Notes: generated by a model from the sequence alone, not told the origin. A DNA stretch of 64,000 bases from Caldicellulosiruptor naganoensis (GCF_026914285.1 NZ_CP113864.1:1891001-1955000); one strand, 5' to 3'; shown: positions 40,230 through 50,463, counted from the stretch's first letter. Program-made: numbers and translations.

Positions 40230-40258
40230 AAAAAAATAGGGCATCACCTTGCCCTATT
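40230..40258. terminator. bidirectional-looking terminator downstream of spo0E
   Basis: Stem of GGGC/GCCC extended by AATA/TATT (AATAGGGC ... GCCCTATT) flanked by long A and T runs on both sides. On the minus strand it ends the spo0E transcript about 70 bases past the stop, just before the mraZ promoter. Confidence 0.75.
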
Positions 40259-40328
40259 TTTTTTATACCCTTATCTTTATTTTCTCTCGGCGTATAATCC
40301 CCCCGCTCATGTTAAAAAAGCCGCTCTT

Positions 40329-40508
40329 TCAAGCTTTCCCCTCTTTTTGTTTCAGCTTTTTGAACATTACCTCATTTTGCTCCTTATAGTAGTCCAATAT
40401 CAGCTTGTCCAACTCAATACTAACATGGTATATGGCATCATAATCTGCATTACTACTGATAAGTTCATCCAGTTTTTCTCTTAGTTTCATTATCTTTTCA
40501 GTTATCAT
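40329..40508 (-). CDS. Spo0E-like aspartyl-phosphate phosphatase
   Basis: 59-residue protein. The start is an ATG at 40506-40508 behind GGTGGGA. It begins MITEKIMKLREKLDELI and carries the family core SIELDKLILDYYK (the SxELD signature) near residues 30-42, predicted as two antiparallel helices. Spo0E-family proteins dephosphorylate Spo0A~P and so delay sporulation. It has a perfect sigma-A promoter and its own terminator, so it is a monocistronic gene beside the dcw cluster. Intact. Confidence 0.87.
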   Translation of the reverse strand: MITEKIMKLREKLDELISSNADYDAIYHVSIELDKLILDYYKEQNEVMFKKLKQKEGKA

Positions 40509-40539
40509 ATTCCCACCATCTTACAGAGATTGTATTTTA

Positions 40540-40568
40540 ATTATAATACCAAATGCGCATTTTGTCAA
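40540..40568 (-). promoter_or_regulatory. consensus sigma-A promoter of spo0E
   Basis: Perfect TTGACA (40563-40568), 17-base spacer and perfect TATAAT (40540-40545) on the minus strand, about 30 bases upstream of the spo0E ATG and just after lgt. Confidence 0.85.
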
Positions 40569-40605
40569 CAAAAATACTCTAAAAAGACATTGTGCTGATT
40601 TTTTG

Positions 40606-41409
40606 CTATATTTTGTCGAAATACTGTAGCCTTGATTTTAAAATAATAGCTGTTCCAATGACAATACAAATTACTGCGACAAGTTGTGATATCCTGATTG
40701 ATCCAAGCATCAGACTATCTGTTCGCAGAGCTTCTATAAAAAACCTGCCGGCAGAGTACAATATTAAATAATATCCAAAAATCTCACCATCTTTTTTCTT
40801 ATATCTCCTCAAATAAAGCAGAGTAAAGAACACGATAAAATCCCAAATCGACTCGTACAAGAAGGTGGGATGGACTTCTATACGCCTTCCTGCCTCAAAG
40901 CTGTAAATTTGCATACGCCAAGGAAGATTTGTCTCATATCCATAGGCCTCACGGTTTGCAAAGTTCCCCCACCTTCCAATTGCTTGCCCTAAGATAAGAC
41001 CATAACTGCCAATGTCGCATATTTTTAAAAAACTAAGCTTTTTTATTCTACAGTATACATAACTGCTAAGAAGAGCTCCTATCACAGCACCATAAATTGC
41101 AAGCCCACCTTGGCGTATGGCAAATATGCTGGCGATGTTTTCCTTAAATTCTCTGAAATTAAACACTACATAATATACCCTTGCGAATATAATTGCAATC
41201 GGTGTTGAAATTATTGCAATATCAAGCAAAACATCTGTTTGTACATTCTCTTTTTTTGCAATATAATTGGAAACAAGAAAGCCGCAAAGAAAACCTACTG
41301 CAATTATAATTCCATACCATCTTATCTCAAGACCGAAGATTTTAAAGGCAACTGGACTAAAATCAAACTTGAGGTGAAGGCCCGGGAATACTATGCTATT
41401 ATCAAACAT
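40606..41409 (-). CDS. lgt: Prolipoprotein diacylglyceryl transferase
   Basis: 267 residues, seven membrane helices. Lgt transfers diacylglycerol from phosphatidylglycerol to the lipobox cysteine of prolipoproteins. The signature GRWGNFANREAYG and the HPTFLYES motif are present, and the YGIIIAVGFLCGFLVSNYIA N-terminal helix is typical. It follows the M16 peptidase pair by 26 bases. Confidence 0.97.
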   Translation of the reverse strand: MFDNSIVFPGLHLKFDFSPVAFKIFGLEIRWYGIIIAVGFLCGFLVSNYIAKKENVQTDVLLDIAIISTPIAIIFARVYYVVFNFREFKENIASIFAIRQGGLAIYGAVIGALLSSYVYCRIKKLSFLKICDIGSYGLILGQAIGRWGNFANREAYGYETNLPWRMQIYSFEAGRRIEVHPTFLYESIWDFIVFFTLLYLRRYKKKDGEIFGYYLILYSAGRFFIEALRTDSLMLGSIRISQLVAVICIVIGTAIILKSRLQYFDKI

Positions 41410-41435
41410 CTACTTTTTCACATCCATCAAATTTT

Positions 41436-42728
41436 TTACTGTACTGGCAACACAATAGAGATACAACTTTTGTCCTCATCAAAAAGACTTTTTAGCCTGT
41501 TTTGACAATCTTCAAACGATGCTGAACTTATTTCTTTTACATATTCGAATATATTTACACCTTTGAAATAGCTATATATAAACTCAACAGAAAGCTTTTC
41601 CAGATTGTCAAACTTTCGCAGCTGGCTTCCTAATACAACCTTTTTTGCCCTCTCAAATTCTTCCTTGTCAATACCTCTCTTCTTAACATCCTCAATATGC
41701 TCAAGTATCCTTTCATAAACCCTATCTGGTTCCTTGCTTTCCCCACCTATCATGAAAAACGAATATTCAGGCTCACAATTGTATTCAAATCCAAAACTCT
41801 GATTGATTAGTCCTTCTTTGTAAAGCTGTTCATAAAAATCTGTAGACTTTCCAAAGAGAATCTCAGCTAAGATTTGCGTGTGTATATCTTTCATTATCAT
41901 TTCATATGGTGGAAGGTCATTAATAACATCTTTGAAGCCTATATAAAAAATAGGGGTTGAAATAGCAAGCTTTTCTTCTATTCTCTTCTGATTTATTCTG
42001 TCGGGTTCTTCAGGATAGATTCTTTCAATTAATTTCTGATACTCTTTTGTCTTTGTCATCTTTTCAATCATATCAAAAACCTTTTGCGGGTCAACATCGC
42101 CACATACAACAACAATCATATTGCTCGGATGGTAAAACGTATTGTAGCACAGGTAAAGATCATCCTTTGTTATTTTTTGTATACTTTCAAGTGTACCTGC
42201 TATGTCAATCTTTACAGGATGTTCAACATACAGAGCATTTAATAGATTAAAATAGACTTTCCAATTTGGATTGTCCTGATACATTCTTATCTCTTGGGCA
42301 ATTATACCCTTTTCTTTTTCAACATTCTGATCTGTAAAATACGGATTTTGCACAAAGTCCAAAAGTATCTCAAAATTTTCATAAAAGTTCTGGGTTGAGA
42401 TGAAGTAGTAAACTGTCTCCTTAAATGAAGTAAAGGCATTTGCCATAGCACCAAATTTTGCAAACCTGTCAAACACATTTCCTTCCCGTTCTTCAAATAG
42501 TTTATGTTCTAAAAAGTGTGCAATCCCCTCTGGTACTTCAACTACTTCATTTGTCCTCGGGTGAATAAACTTGCTGTCAACAGACCCATACTTTGTAGCA
42601 TACCCTGCAAAGGCTTTGCTGAAGTTTTTCTTTTTAATCACAAAAGCTCTAAGCCCATTTGGATATGAGTTTATATAAATCTCTTCGTGCAAAACATCAT
42701 CATATATTCTCTCCATTGTACACTGCAC
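41436..42728 (-). CDS. M16 family zinc peptidase (YmfH-like, catalytic)
   Basis: 430 residues with a complete HxxEH zinc site (AHFLEHKLFE, about residue 70) and the downstream glutamate in the NAFTSFKETVYYF region. This is the active partner of a two-gene M16 pair (YmfF/YmfH type). It overlaps the upstream partner by 29 bases. Substrate unknown; homologues are annotated as peptidases or as EF-P-modification-associated, without firm proof. Confidence 0.9.
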   Translation of the reverse strand: MQCTMERIYDDVLHEEIYINSYPNGLRAFVIKKKNFSKAFAGYATKYGSVDSKFIHPRTNEVVEVPEGIAHFLEHKLFEEREGNVFDRFAKFGAMANAFTSFKETVYYFISTQNFYENFEILLDFVQNPYFTDQNVEKEKGIIAQEIRMYQDNPNWKVYFNLLNALYVEHPVKIDIAGTLESIQKITKDDLYLCYNTFYHPSNMIVVVCGDVDPQKVFDMIEKMTKTKEYQKLIERIYPEEPDRINQKRIEEKLAISTPIFYIGFKDVINDLPPYEMIMKDIHTQILAEILFGKSTDFYEQLYKEGLINQSFGFEYNCEPEYSFFMIGGESKEPDRVYERILEHIEDVKKRGIDKEEFERAKKVVLGSQLRKFDNLEKLSVEFIYSYFKGVNIFEYVKEISSASFEDCQNRLKSLFDEDKSCISIVLPVQ

Positions 42729-44010
42729 CTCTGTTTCTCAAAAAATATACTGTATCAAGCTCAAACCTGTTGGCAATCTCTTTTACATCAGAAATCTTTA
42801 CATTTTTGAGCCTTTCAAAAACATCTTTTGGTTCTAACATCTCACCCACCAAAGCCTGATTGAGGTAAAATCCAAGAAGGTCCCTTGGGTTGTCATAAAT
42901 AGCCATTAGTGCTGTCTTGTAATAGTTGACGGCACTTTCATATTCAATATCTGTAATATTCCCATTTTTTATATCTTCAATCTGTTGTAAAATAAGATTC
43001 AAAGCCTTTTCATAGTTTTCTATTTCTATACCAGAGCTTATGACCATGACCGATTTAAACCTGTCAACCCTTGAAAATGCATAGTAACATAGCGAAGCCT
43101 TTTCACGCACATTTTCAAATAGTTTTGACTTTGGCGATGCACCTAAAATACCATTTAGCATCAAAAGTTTGTAGTAATCAGAAGTTGTAGTATCAACGTT
43201 TGTCCTTATACCGAGTGAAATCTTGCCTTGGTTTACTTCCATTTTTTCTGTCACATATTTTGTACCGTTAAATGGAATATTTATAGAAAAATCATTTTTA
43301 ATATCTTCTCTTTCTCTCTGCCCAAATACTTCTAACGCTTTAGAAATAGCATACTCTTCATTGTAGTCGCCATAAATCATCACATACATTGGCTTTTTCT
43401 CAACAACTTCTTTGTACTGGGAAAATAGCCTATCTTTTGTGATATATGCTAAATCTTCAACATTTCCTTTCTCATAAAGAGCATAACTTTGCCCTTCAAA
43501 CATTATCTCCATACACCTGTCAATTGCATACTGCACCTTGTCGTTTATCCTGCTTTCTATCTCCTGTCTTAGATTATTCTTTTCCTGGTCTATCACCTCT
43601 TCTTCAAACCCACCACCATATTCTATTGGTCCATATATTATGTCATGCAAAAAGTGCAAAGACTTTTCAAAAAGCTGCTCGCCAGCAAATCTATCGTTCA
43701 AAAAGCTCAGCCCAAATGTGACTATCTGCAAATCACCTTTTTTATCAACGTCAATGCTTAAAGACGCCCCATACATATTGTCCAAAAACCTGTTTATCTC
43801 TTTCATATTTTTATACTTGTTATTTCCCCTAATCAAAACCATTGGGAATAGTGCATTTAAAGTGTTTTTCTCTTTTTCAAGCCTGTCTATAAATGCTACT
43901 ACCACTCTGTTTATCTTGAATCTATCATCGTAAAATGCCATATAGAAATTGTTATTTGAATCTATCTTTTGCACTTTTCTCATCTCCTCAGAAACTACTT
44001 TTAAATCCAT
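42700..44010 (-). CDS. M16 family peptidase-like protein (YmfF-like, non-catalytic)
   Basis: 436 residues with the M16 fold (GASLSIDVDKKGDLQIVTFGLSF; LLMLNGILGASPKSKLFENVREKASLCYY) but no HxxEH motif. It most likely forms a heterodimer with the catalytic M16 protein encoded next. The overlapping start shows coupled translation. Intact and full length. Confidence 0.88.
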   Translation of the reverse strand: MDLKVVSEEMRKVQKIDSNNNFYMAFYDDRFKINRVVVAFIDRLEKEKNTLNALFPMVLIRGNNKYKNMKEINRFLDNMYGASLSIDVDKKGDLQIVTFGLSFLNDRFAGEQLFEKSLHFLHDIIYGPIEYGGGFEEEVIDQEKNNLRQEIESRINDKVQYAIDRCMEIMFEGQSYALYEKGNVEDLAYITKDRLFSQYKEVVEKKPMYVMIYGDYNEEYAISKALEVFGQREREDIKNDFSINIPFNGTKYVTEKMEVNQGKISLGIRTNVDTTTSDYYKLLMLNGILGASPKSKLFENVREKASLCYYAFSRVDRFKSVMVISSGIEIENYEKALNLILQQIEDIKNGNITDIEYESAVNYYKTALMAIYDNPRDLLGFYLNQALVGEMLEPKDVFERLKNVKISDVKEIANRFELDTVYFLRNRGAVYNGENI

Positions 44011-44068
44011 AATGTTTTTAAATTTATTTTACCCTTTTTTTGCAAATACATCAACAAATTTGCCATCT

Positions 44069-44470
44069 TTATAGCTCAGAAGATATTATATCTTCAAATT
44101 TTAAAAGTAACTTTCTAAACAGCTCTACGTACTCAAATTTAATGTTTTGATAAATCTCATATGTCATTTTTTGGTTATATAAGTGTGAAGTCATATTTCT
44201 ATCTGAAAGCATTTTAAGCCACTTGTCACCGTCTTCTATAATGCCGTTTTGATATGCATACTTTATAACGCCCCGTGGATTGTTAATCTCTAAACCAGTA
44301 TACTTCAAATACTCCCTCATGAGCTTCCACGAAAGTTCAAAGACAAATTCAAATCTCTGGATTGCCCCGTCCATAATAATATCCTTGTCCGGCTGTATAC
44401 TTATACCTTCTTCTAATCTTTTCAAAGCACTCTTAAAATCTTCAAACTTCTCTACTATTCTCTCTTTCAT
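44069..44470 (-). CDS. HEPN-domain RNase toxin (HepT-like)
   Basis: 133-residue all-helical HEPN protein of the HI0074 nucleotidyltransferase-substrate-binding family. The catalytic RX4HXY motif is present as DRNMTSHLY near residue 90. In characterised MntA-HepT pairs HepT is an RNase (tRNA cleavage has been shown) whose motif tyrosine is AMPylated by MntA. It overlaps the nucleotidyltransferase gene by 29 bases. Confidence 0.87.
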   Translation of the reverse strand: MKERIVEKFEDFKSALKRLEEGISIQPDKDIIMDGAIQRFEFVFELSWKLMREYLKYTGLEINNPRGVIKYAYQNGIIEDGDKWLKMLSDRNMTSHLYNQKMTYEIYQNIKFEYVELFRKLLLKFEDIISSEL

Positions 44471-44777
44471 ATATAACTACTCCTTCTTTCATGATACTTT
44501 CTTTGAGACTTTCTTTTGTAATACTATTGAACGTGACAATATCAAATAATAATATTGTATTAACTTCTTCCAATTCATCCTCAATTTTGTAAATTGGATT
44601 TTCACCATTATCTTCAAGCCAAATACATATATCTACGTCAGAAGCTTTCTTGAAGTCTCCTCTTGCTCTTGAACCAAAGATACAAGCTTTTTTAACTTGC
44701 TTATATTTTTTAAAAATTTCGATAATCTTATCCAAGATTTCTTCCTCTATTCCAAACTTTTTGGTTTCCACTTTCAT
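44442..44777 (-). CDS. Minimal nucleotidyltransferase antitoxin (MntA-like)
   Basis: About 111 residues with the MNT signature GSRARGDFKKASDVDICIW (GS-x10-D-x-D) near residues 38-57. Such proteins AMPylate and neutralise the cognate HEPN toxin encoded next. I use the ATG at 44775-44777, five bases after AAAGG. Antitoxin-first order and overlap match known pairs. Confidence 0.87.
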   Translation of the reverse strand: MKVETKKFGIEEEILDKIIEIFKKYKQVKKACIFGSRARGDFKKASDVDICIWLEDNGENPIYKIEDELEEVNTILLFDIVTFNSITKESLKESIMKEGVVIYERENSREV

Positions 44778-44807
44778 TCTCACCTTTTTAAAAAATTTAA
44801 AAAAGAG

Positions 44808-44841
44808 GGAGCTTTCTTTTGAATATTTACAAGAAAGCTCC
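44808..44841 (-). terminator. Rho-independent terminator of gatCAB
   Basis: Minus-strand 10-bp stem GGAGCTTTCT / AGAAAGCTCC with a 14-nt loop and a downstream TTTTTT run, 13 bases past the gatB stop. Confidence 0.85.
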
Positions 44842-44853
44842 TTATCTTAAAGT

Positions 44854-46296
44854 TTAGATTTTTTCAAGCTCTTCTTTTAAAATTTCATTTACAAGCTGTG
44901 GATTTGCTTTGCCTTTTGTTATCTTCATAACTTGTCCTACCAAAAATCCAAACGCCTTCTCTTTGCCATTCTTGTAGTCTTGTACGGATTTTGGATTGTT
45001 TGCTATCGCCTGTTTTACAGCTTCTAAAATTACGTTCCTGTCTGTTATCTGAACAAGCCCTTTCTCTTTTACAATAACCTCTGGGTCTTTGCCTGTTTCA
45101 AACATCTCTTCAAAGACTTGTTTTGCAATAGTATTTGAAATTGTCTTGTTATCAACAAGGTTAATGAGGCTTGCAAGCTGATTTGGCTTAATTTTTATAT
45201 TGTCAATTTCCTCAGGCTCTAATCCTTTGTCATTTAAGATTCTCATAATCTCTCCCATCATCCAGTTGCTTGCAGCCTTTATGTTTTGAGTATATTTTAT
45301 ACACTCTTCAAAAAAGCTTGCTATAGCCTTTGATGAAGTCAGAACACTGGCATCATATTCTGGAAGTCCATACTCTTTTATATACCTTTCCTTTTTCTGG
45401 TCAGGTAGCTCAGGAATTCTCTTTCTGATCTCCTCAATCCAGCTGTCGTCTACAATTATAGGTGGAAGGTCAGGTTCTGGGAAATACCTGTAGTCATGTG
45501 CCTCTTCTTTTGTCCTCATTGAAAGGGTAATACCTTTTGCCTCGTCCCATCTTCTTGTCTCTTGGACAACAACACCGCCACTTTCCAAAACCTCTATTTG
45601 CCTCTTTGCTTCATATTCAATTGCCCTCACAACAGACCTAAATGAGTTTAGGTTCTTCATCTCCGTTCTTGTTCCAAACTCTTTTGAGCCTTTCGGTCTT
45701 ACAGAAAGATTTACATCTACTCTGAGCGAACCTTCCTGCATCTTGCAGTCAGAAACCCCTGTGTATTGCAAAATTGCCTTTAGCTTTTCAAGGAAAATTC
45801 GTGTCTCTTCGCTTGAACGTAAATCAGGTTCTGTAACAATTTCTATCAAAGGTACACCACATCTGTTAAAGTCAACAAGGCTCCCTTCTTCCCACTGGTC
45901 ATGAAGAAGCTTTCCAGCATCTTCTTCAATGTGAATTCTCTTTATTCCTATTCTCTTCTTTTCACCATTAACTTCAATATCTATATAACCATCATAGCAA
46001 AGTGGAAGGTCATATTGCGAAATCTGATATGCTTTTGGTAGATCAGGATAAAAATAGTTTTTTCTATCCTGTTTGCTATATTTTGCAATCTTGCAGTTTG
46101 TTGCAAGCCCTGCCATTATGGCATATTCAACTGCCTTTTTGTTCAAAACAGGAAGAACTCCTGGCATACCAGTGCAAATAGGACAGCAGTGGGTATTTGG
46201 CTCACCGCCAAACTCTGTTGTGCAGCTGCAAAATATTTTCGACTTTGTTGCAAGCTCTGCATGAACCTCTAAACCTATTACAACTTCATATTCCAT
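44854..46296 (-). CDS. gatB: Asp/Glu-tRNA(Asn/Gln) amidotransferase subunit B
   Basis: 480 residues. GatB binds mischarged tRNA and phosphorylates its side chain. N-terminal [20 protein letters not shown] and cysteine-rich [19 protein letters not shown] segments; kinase-like core [32 protein letters not shown]-terminal YqeY-like tail. Completes the GatCAB complex with the two upstream genes. Confidence 0.97.
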   Translation of the reverse strand: MEYEVVIGLEVHAELATKSKIFCSCTTEFGGEPNTHCCPICTGMPGVLPVLNKKAVEYAIMAGLATNCKIAKYSKQDRKNYFYPDLPKAYQISQYDLPLCYDGYIDIEVNGEKKRIGIKRIHIEEDAGKLLHDQWEEGSLVDFNRCGVPLIEIVTEPDLRSSEETRIFLEKLKAILQYTGVSDCKMQEGSLRVDVNLSVRPKGSKEFGTRTEMKNLNSFRSVVRAIEYEAKRQIEVLESGGVVVQETRRWDEAKGITLSMRTKEEAHDYRYFPEPDLPPIIVDDSWIEEIRKRIPELPDQKKERYIKEYGLPEYDASVLTSSKAIASFFEECIKYTQNIKAASNWMMGEIMRILNDKGLEPEEIDNIKIKPNQLASLINLVDNKTISNTIAKQVFEEMFETGKDPEVIVKEKGLVQITDRNVILEAVKQAIANNPKSVQDYKNGKEKAFGFLVGQVMKITKGKANPQLVNEILKEELEKI

Positions 46297-46336
46297 CTTC
46301 TTTTTTCACCTCTTGATTAATAACTTTTGTAGAGAT

Positions 46337-47797
46337 TTATAAATTCTTGGGTTTTAGGTTTTTATGTCCACTGTTTTGTTCATAGGTATATGCAACTCTC
46401 AAGATAGTCTCTTCATCAAACGCCTTTCCTATTATTTGAAGTCCTATTGGAAGACCATTACTATCAAATCCGCATGGAATAGAAATAGCAGGAAGCCCAG
46501 CAATATTTACAGGCACTGTACATATATCAGACATATACATCTCAAGAGGATTTGAAATTCTTTCACCTATTTTAAAAGCTGTTGTTGGACTTGTAGGAGT
46601 AATTATTACATCATATTTTTGAAAAGCTTCGTCAAATGCCTGCTTAATTAATGTCCTAACCTGAAGCCCTTTTTTGTAGTATGCATCATAATACCCTGCA
46701 GAAAGTGCATATGTGCCAAGCATAATTCTTCTTTTTACCTCAGGTCCAAATCCTTCAGACCTTGTCTTTTTGTATAAATCAATCAGGTCCTCATAATTTT
46801 GTGTTCTATATCCATATTTGATTCCGTCATACCTTGCCAAGTTTGAACTTGCCTCAGATGATGCAATGATGTAGTATGTTGGAAGAGCATACTCAACAAT
46901 TGGTATAGAAAACTCTTCATAATCTGCACCCAAAGATTTTAAAAGCTCAAGAGCTTTTTCAACAGCTTTTTTTACTTCATCGTTAATTCCTTTTTCCATA
47001 TATTCTCTTGGAACTCCAATCTTAAGACCTTTGACATCATTTACAAGAGCCTTCGTAAAGTCAGGAACATCAACTGGTGCTGATGTTGCATCATATGGGT
47101 CATGTCCGCAGATGATATTCATAGCTAAAGCACAGTCTTCAACATCTTTTGTCAAAGGTCCTATCTGGTCAAGAGAAGATGCAAATGCAACAAGGCCAAA
47201 TCGCGAAACCCTTCCATATGTTGGTTTCATACCAACAACTCCACAAAGTGAAGCTGGCTGTCTGATAGACCCACCTGTGTCAGAACCAAGTGTGAAAAAT
47301 GCTTCATCTGCTGCAACAGCTGCAGCAGACCCACCTGATGAACCCCCCGGAACTCTTTCCAAATCCCACGGATTTCTTGTTGTGTGGAAAGCAGAGTTTT
47401 CTGTTGATGAGCCCATTGCAAACTCGTCCATATTGAGCTTTCCTAAAAGCGTCATATTGTTTTCTTTTAGCTTTTTCACAACAGTTGCATCGTAAGGGGG
47501 AACAAAGTTGTAAAGGATTTTAGATGCACAGGTTGTTTTTATTCCATTTGTGCAAAGATTATCTTTCAGGGCAATTGGAAGACCGTAAAGCATCCCTACA
47601 TCTTCGCCTTTTGCTATCTTCTCATCAATCTTCTTTGCATTTTCTAAAGCTTCTTGTTCTGTGATTGTTATATACGACTTTACTTTATCTTCAACTTGTT
47701 TAATTCTCTCAAGAACACTTTCAACAACTTCTTGACACTTGACCTCTTTTTTCTTGATAAGATCAATTGCCTCGTGCGCAGTTAGTTTGTAGAGCAT
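46337..47797 (-). CDS. gatA: Asp/Glu-tRNA(Asn/Gln) amidotransferase subunit A
   Basis: 486-residue amidase that frees ammonia from glutamine. The Ser-cisSer-Lys triad is visible: lysine in [12 protein letters not shown], serines in [13 protein letters not shown] and [13 protein letters not shown]. Full length. Start ATG behind AAGGAGG. Third in the transcript order gatC-gatA-gatB as the middle gene. Confidence 0.97.
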   Translation of the reverse strand: MLYKLTAHEAIDLIKKKEVKCQEVVESVLERIKQVEDKVKSYITITEQEALENAKKIDEKIAKGEDVGMLYGLPIALKDNLCTNGIKTTCASKILYNFVPPYDATVVKKLKENNMTLLGKLNMDEFAMGSSTENSAFHTTRNPWDLERVPGGSSGGSAAAVAADEAFFTLGSDTGGSIRQPASLCGVVGMKPTYGRVSRFGLVAFASSLDQIGPLTKDVEDCALAMNIICGHDPYDATSAPVDVPDFTKALVNDVKGLKIGVPREYMEKGINDEVKKAVEKALELLKSLGADYEEFSIPIVEYALPTYYIIASSEASSNLARYDGIKYGYRTQNYEDLIDLYKKTRSEGFGPEVKRRIMLGTYALSAGYYDAYYKKGLQVRTLIKQAFDEAFQKYDVIITPTSPTTAFKIGERISNPLEMYMSDICTVPVNIAGLPAISIPCGFDSNGLPIGLQIIGKAFDEETILRVAYTYEQNSGHKNLKPKNL

Positions 47798-47827
47798 TTT
47801 TTGTTTTGCCTCCTTACATATAAAGAT

Positions 47828-48112
47828 TTATTCCACTATCTTTGGGACTTTTATACAAACATCGTCATGAGATGGAGCATTTTTCAAAATCTCTTCACGT
47901 GGATATGAAGGTTTTACCTCATCGTTTCTAAAAACATTGTAAAGATTCAGAACATGCGCAGTTGGTTCAACCCCTTCAGTATTTAGCTCAGAAAGCTTAT
48001 TTGCAAACTCGATTATAGCTCCAAGCTCTTTTGTCATCTTCTCTATCTCTTCTTCTGTCAAAGTTAGCCTTGCAAGGTTTGCAACATATTCAACATCGTT
48101 TCTTGTAATCAT
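47828..48112 (-). CDS. gatC: Asp/Glu-tRNA(Asn/Gln) amidotransferase subunit C
   Basis: 94 residues. Stabilises the GatA-GatB interface. ITRNDVEYVANLARLTLTEEE and the C-terminal NVFRNDEVKPSYPREEIL segment are diagnostic. First gene of the operon with an upstream sigma-A promoter. Confidence 0.96.
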   Translation of the reverse strand: MITRNDVEYVANLARLTLTEEEIEKMTKELGAIIEFANKLSELNTEGVEPTAHVLNLYNVFRNDEVKPSYPREEILKNAPSHDDVCIKVPKIVE

Positions 48113-48162
48113 GCCTTATCTCATCTCCTTTTGTTTTTAAAGCTTTTTTGCTACTCTTCTTT

Positions 48163-48191
48163 ATTTTATAGTAAAAAAATCTCATTATCAA
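48163..48191 (-). promoter_or_regulatory. sigma-A promoter of gatCAB
   Basis: Minus strand -35 TTGATA (48186-48191), 17-base spacer, -10 TAAAAT (48163-48168), about 50 bases before the gatC ATG. Confidence 0.65.
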
Positions 48192-48227
48192 GAAAAAGAA
48201 GAGGGGTACTTATCCACAAAAAAATAA

Positions 48228-48244
48228 AGCCTTGTGCTAAGGCT
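48228..48244 (-). terminator. Rho-independent terminator after the ABC permease
   Basis: Minus-strand 6-bp stem AGCCTT / AAGGCT followed by TTATTTTTTTG. Short, but well placed between the ABC permease and the gatC promoter. Confidence 0.7.
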
Positions 48245-48332
48245 CTTATTCCCTTTAATCGCAATTAAGGAGGCTTTTGAAATTGGTAAGTTAACAAAGT
48301 GTTACAGCAAAGATTTTATTTCCAAAAGAAAA

Positions 48333-49568
48333 TTAAAATTTAAGTAACAAACCTTGGAGAATTATTACGCCACACAACATTAAGAACTTAACTTTCTCAT
48401 TTTGCCAAAAAATTTTCAACACAAAAAACAAGAGTGAATCTAATACTAAATACCAAATCACTTTGTAATACCAAAACGGTTGTAAAAAGGCAAGTAGTAA
48501 GAAATTTAAAAATATATTAATAAGCACAAAAGACAATGCCGAAAATGTTAATTTTAAGTTGTTCAATCTATGCATATAGAAATATATATGTTCTTTTGTA
48601 TCCATCAGGTAGAATAGTAAAAGGTAAAATAACATAAAGCTATGAATGATAAAATAGCAATATGGCTGCACACTTAATTGCAGTTTTGGCATGATAATAA
48701 TCGATAATATAGTTATCAACAATAACAATATTAATTGCCTCAAATAGACTCTCTTAAAAATCAAAAATTGGTGTAAAAAGATATTAAATGGGAATGATAG
48801 CACAAAATCATAAGATTTCTTTTCATTAAAATCAATCAACTTCTTATATTCTTCACTTACTTCTACAAGTAATCCCCAGTCACCTCTTGCAAATCCCCAG
48901 TTTGATTTATATATAATCTTGCTATAATTTAGCAATTTCTGTATATCAATGTTTTTCAAAATTATGGGTATTAACACTATCTCAATTGCTGATAATATAA
49001 GAAAAACTTTTTCATTCAAAAAATAAACTAATAAAACAAATATCAACAACGATAGCGTTTTTATTATGAAAGAATATTTTAAAAAAAGAGTAAACGAACA
49101 GATAAACTTGATTGACTCTGAAAAAATGTCTGTTACAATAAACAGAAATAAAATTTCCTTTGTTACAAAATAATGTAAATTATCACCAAATATATATATC
49201 ATGATTTTATATAAAAAGTAAAATAAAAAACTTCTTGAAATTAAGTAGTTGATAAGTCTCATTATTATTACAAGTCCAAGTCTATAAAAATTTTGCGTAT
49301 AAAAATGAACAAATGTAGGAAAATAAATGTAGAAGTTAGTATTTTTAGATATATATATCTTCAAAGTAAAGAATAATGTAATAGCTGAAAAGATCATCCA
49401 TCTATTCGCTAAATAATTTAATTTATTTAAATAATGGGTATCAATCAAATTTGGCATTATCCAAAATAATAATATCAATCCAAATGCAAGTATTACTCCA
49501 GAACGTTTAAATATCAACATTTGCATTCGTAGTTTATCTTTATATTCAACTAAAAGTAACTTTAACAC
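48333..49568 (-). CDS. ABC-2-like transporter membrane subunit
   Basis: 411 residues, with some ten to twelve hydrophobic segments (for example LILLFWIMPNLI, LLILFVLLVYFL) and almost no other recognisable motif. Rich in Phe, Ile, Leu and Tyr. GTG start eleven bases after GGAG, two bases past the ATPase stop, so the two form one exporter. The family is too divergent to name a substrate; its neighbourhood (a tiny membrane protein and peptide-like remnants) hints at peptide export or immunity, which is inference. Confidence 0.72.
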   Translation of the reverse strand: MLKLLLVEYKDKLRMQMLIFKRSGVILAFGLILLFWIMPNLIDTHYLNKLNYLANRWMIFSAITLFFTLKIYISKNTNFYIYFPTFVHFYTQNFYRLGLVIIMRLINYLISRSFLFYFLYKIMIYIFGDNLHYFVTKEILFLFIVTDIFSESIKFICSFTLFLKYSFIIKTLSLLIFVLLVYFLNEKVFLILSAIEIVLIPIILKNIDIQKLLNYSKIIYKSNWGFARGDWGLLVEVSEEYKKLIDFNEKKSYDFVLSFPFNIFLHQFLIFKRVYLRQLILLLLITILSIIIMPKLQLSVQPYCYFIIHSFMLFYLLLFYLMDTKEHIYFYMHRLNNLKLTFSALSFVLINIFLNFLLLAFLQPFWYYKVIWYLVLDSLLFFVLKIFWQNEKVKFLMLCGVIILQGLLLKF

Positions 49569-49569
49569 T

Positions 49570-50211
49570 TTACTCTACTCTCCTCTTAAGTTCAATCACT
49601 CTGTCTATCAAACTTTTTATATATTCAACTTCATGTGATGTTAATATTATAGTCTTTCCACTACTTTTTATTATAGATAATATTTCGAATAAAGCCTTAA
49701 CAGAATCAGAATCCAAAAAATTAAATGGCTCGTCAGCTATTAACACCTCAAAATCCTTTAGCAAACCACAACACAGCATTACTTTTTGTTTATTACCACG
49801 CGAAAGTTGAGAAGGTAAATAATTCAAATATTCTTTTAAATTAAATACACTAACATATATATTTACAATTTCTCTTGCTTCTTCGTCTTTTAAACCATAC
49901 ATTGAGGATATAAAATTCAAATGCTCTTTTACTGTTAAACCTTCATAAAAAATTGGTTTATCTGGTATATAACTGATTGGATAATTATGTAATTTTATCT
50001 TTTTTAAGCTTACGCCTTTAAATTTTAGTTCACCATTCCATAAATTATCTAACTTTGCAATAATATTGAGTAGTGTAGTCTTTCCTGCTCCATTTGCTCC
50101 TTTTAAATAAACGAATTCATTTTCATATATTTCAAAACTCAGTTTATCTATAACCATTTTATTCCCAAATTTTTTTGTTAATTCAGTGGCAATATAAATT
50201 GGAAAAGACAT
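49570..50211 (-). CDS. ABC transporter ATP-binding protein
   Basis: 213 residues with a full nucleotide-binding domain: Walker A GANGAGKTTLL (about residue 40), signature LSRGNKQKV (variant of LSGGQ), Walker B VLIADEPF and the switch histidine in ILTSHEVEY. Start ATG behind GGAGGG. Pairs with the downstream permease, the usual two-gene ABC-2 exporter. Confidence 0.93.
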   Translation of the reverse strand: MSFPIYIATELTKKFGNKMVIDKLSFEIYENEFVYLKGANGAGKTTLLNIIAKLDNLWNGELKFKGVSLKKIKLHNYPISYIPDKPIFYEGLTVKEHLNFISSMYGLKDEEAREIVNIYVSVFNLKEYLNYLPSQLSRGNKQKVMLCCGLLKDFEVLIADEPFNFLDSDSVKALFEILSIIKSSGKTIILTSHEVEYIKSLIDRVIELKRRVE

Positions 50212-50407
50212 TACAGTTACCCTCCAAAAAAAGTTACTAAGTCTCTTCTCAGTTGTTCTTTCAATTTACATTTGTAAAATTCAAGAGAATATGAAACTTT
50301 AGAAACAGCTATGACAATATACTGAGAAGTATGTTTTTGGATTTAATTATTGTATTTTACGGACAAAATTTTTGTACCAGGATCAAACTAATAAACAAAA
50401 TAAACAG

Positions 50408-50438
50408 GGGTAGGCAATTATTTACTTTTTGCCCACCC
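50408..50438 (-). terminator. Rho-independent terminator of the small membrane protein gene
   Basis: Minus-strand 10-bp stem GGGTGGGCAA / TTGCCTACCC (one G-T pair) followed by a T-rich tract. It separates the 56-residue membrane protein from the ABC transporter, which therefore needs its own promoter in 50212-50400; I see no convincing one there. Confidence 0.8.
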
Positions 50439-50463
50439 TAACTATTGTCATTGAATCATATTT

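Noticed and set aside
50212-50400. Promoter for the ABC transporter (TTGTCA-17-TCATAT on the minus strand)
   Set aside because: The -10 matches the consensus at only three positions and no conserved context supports it.
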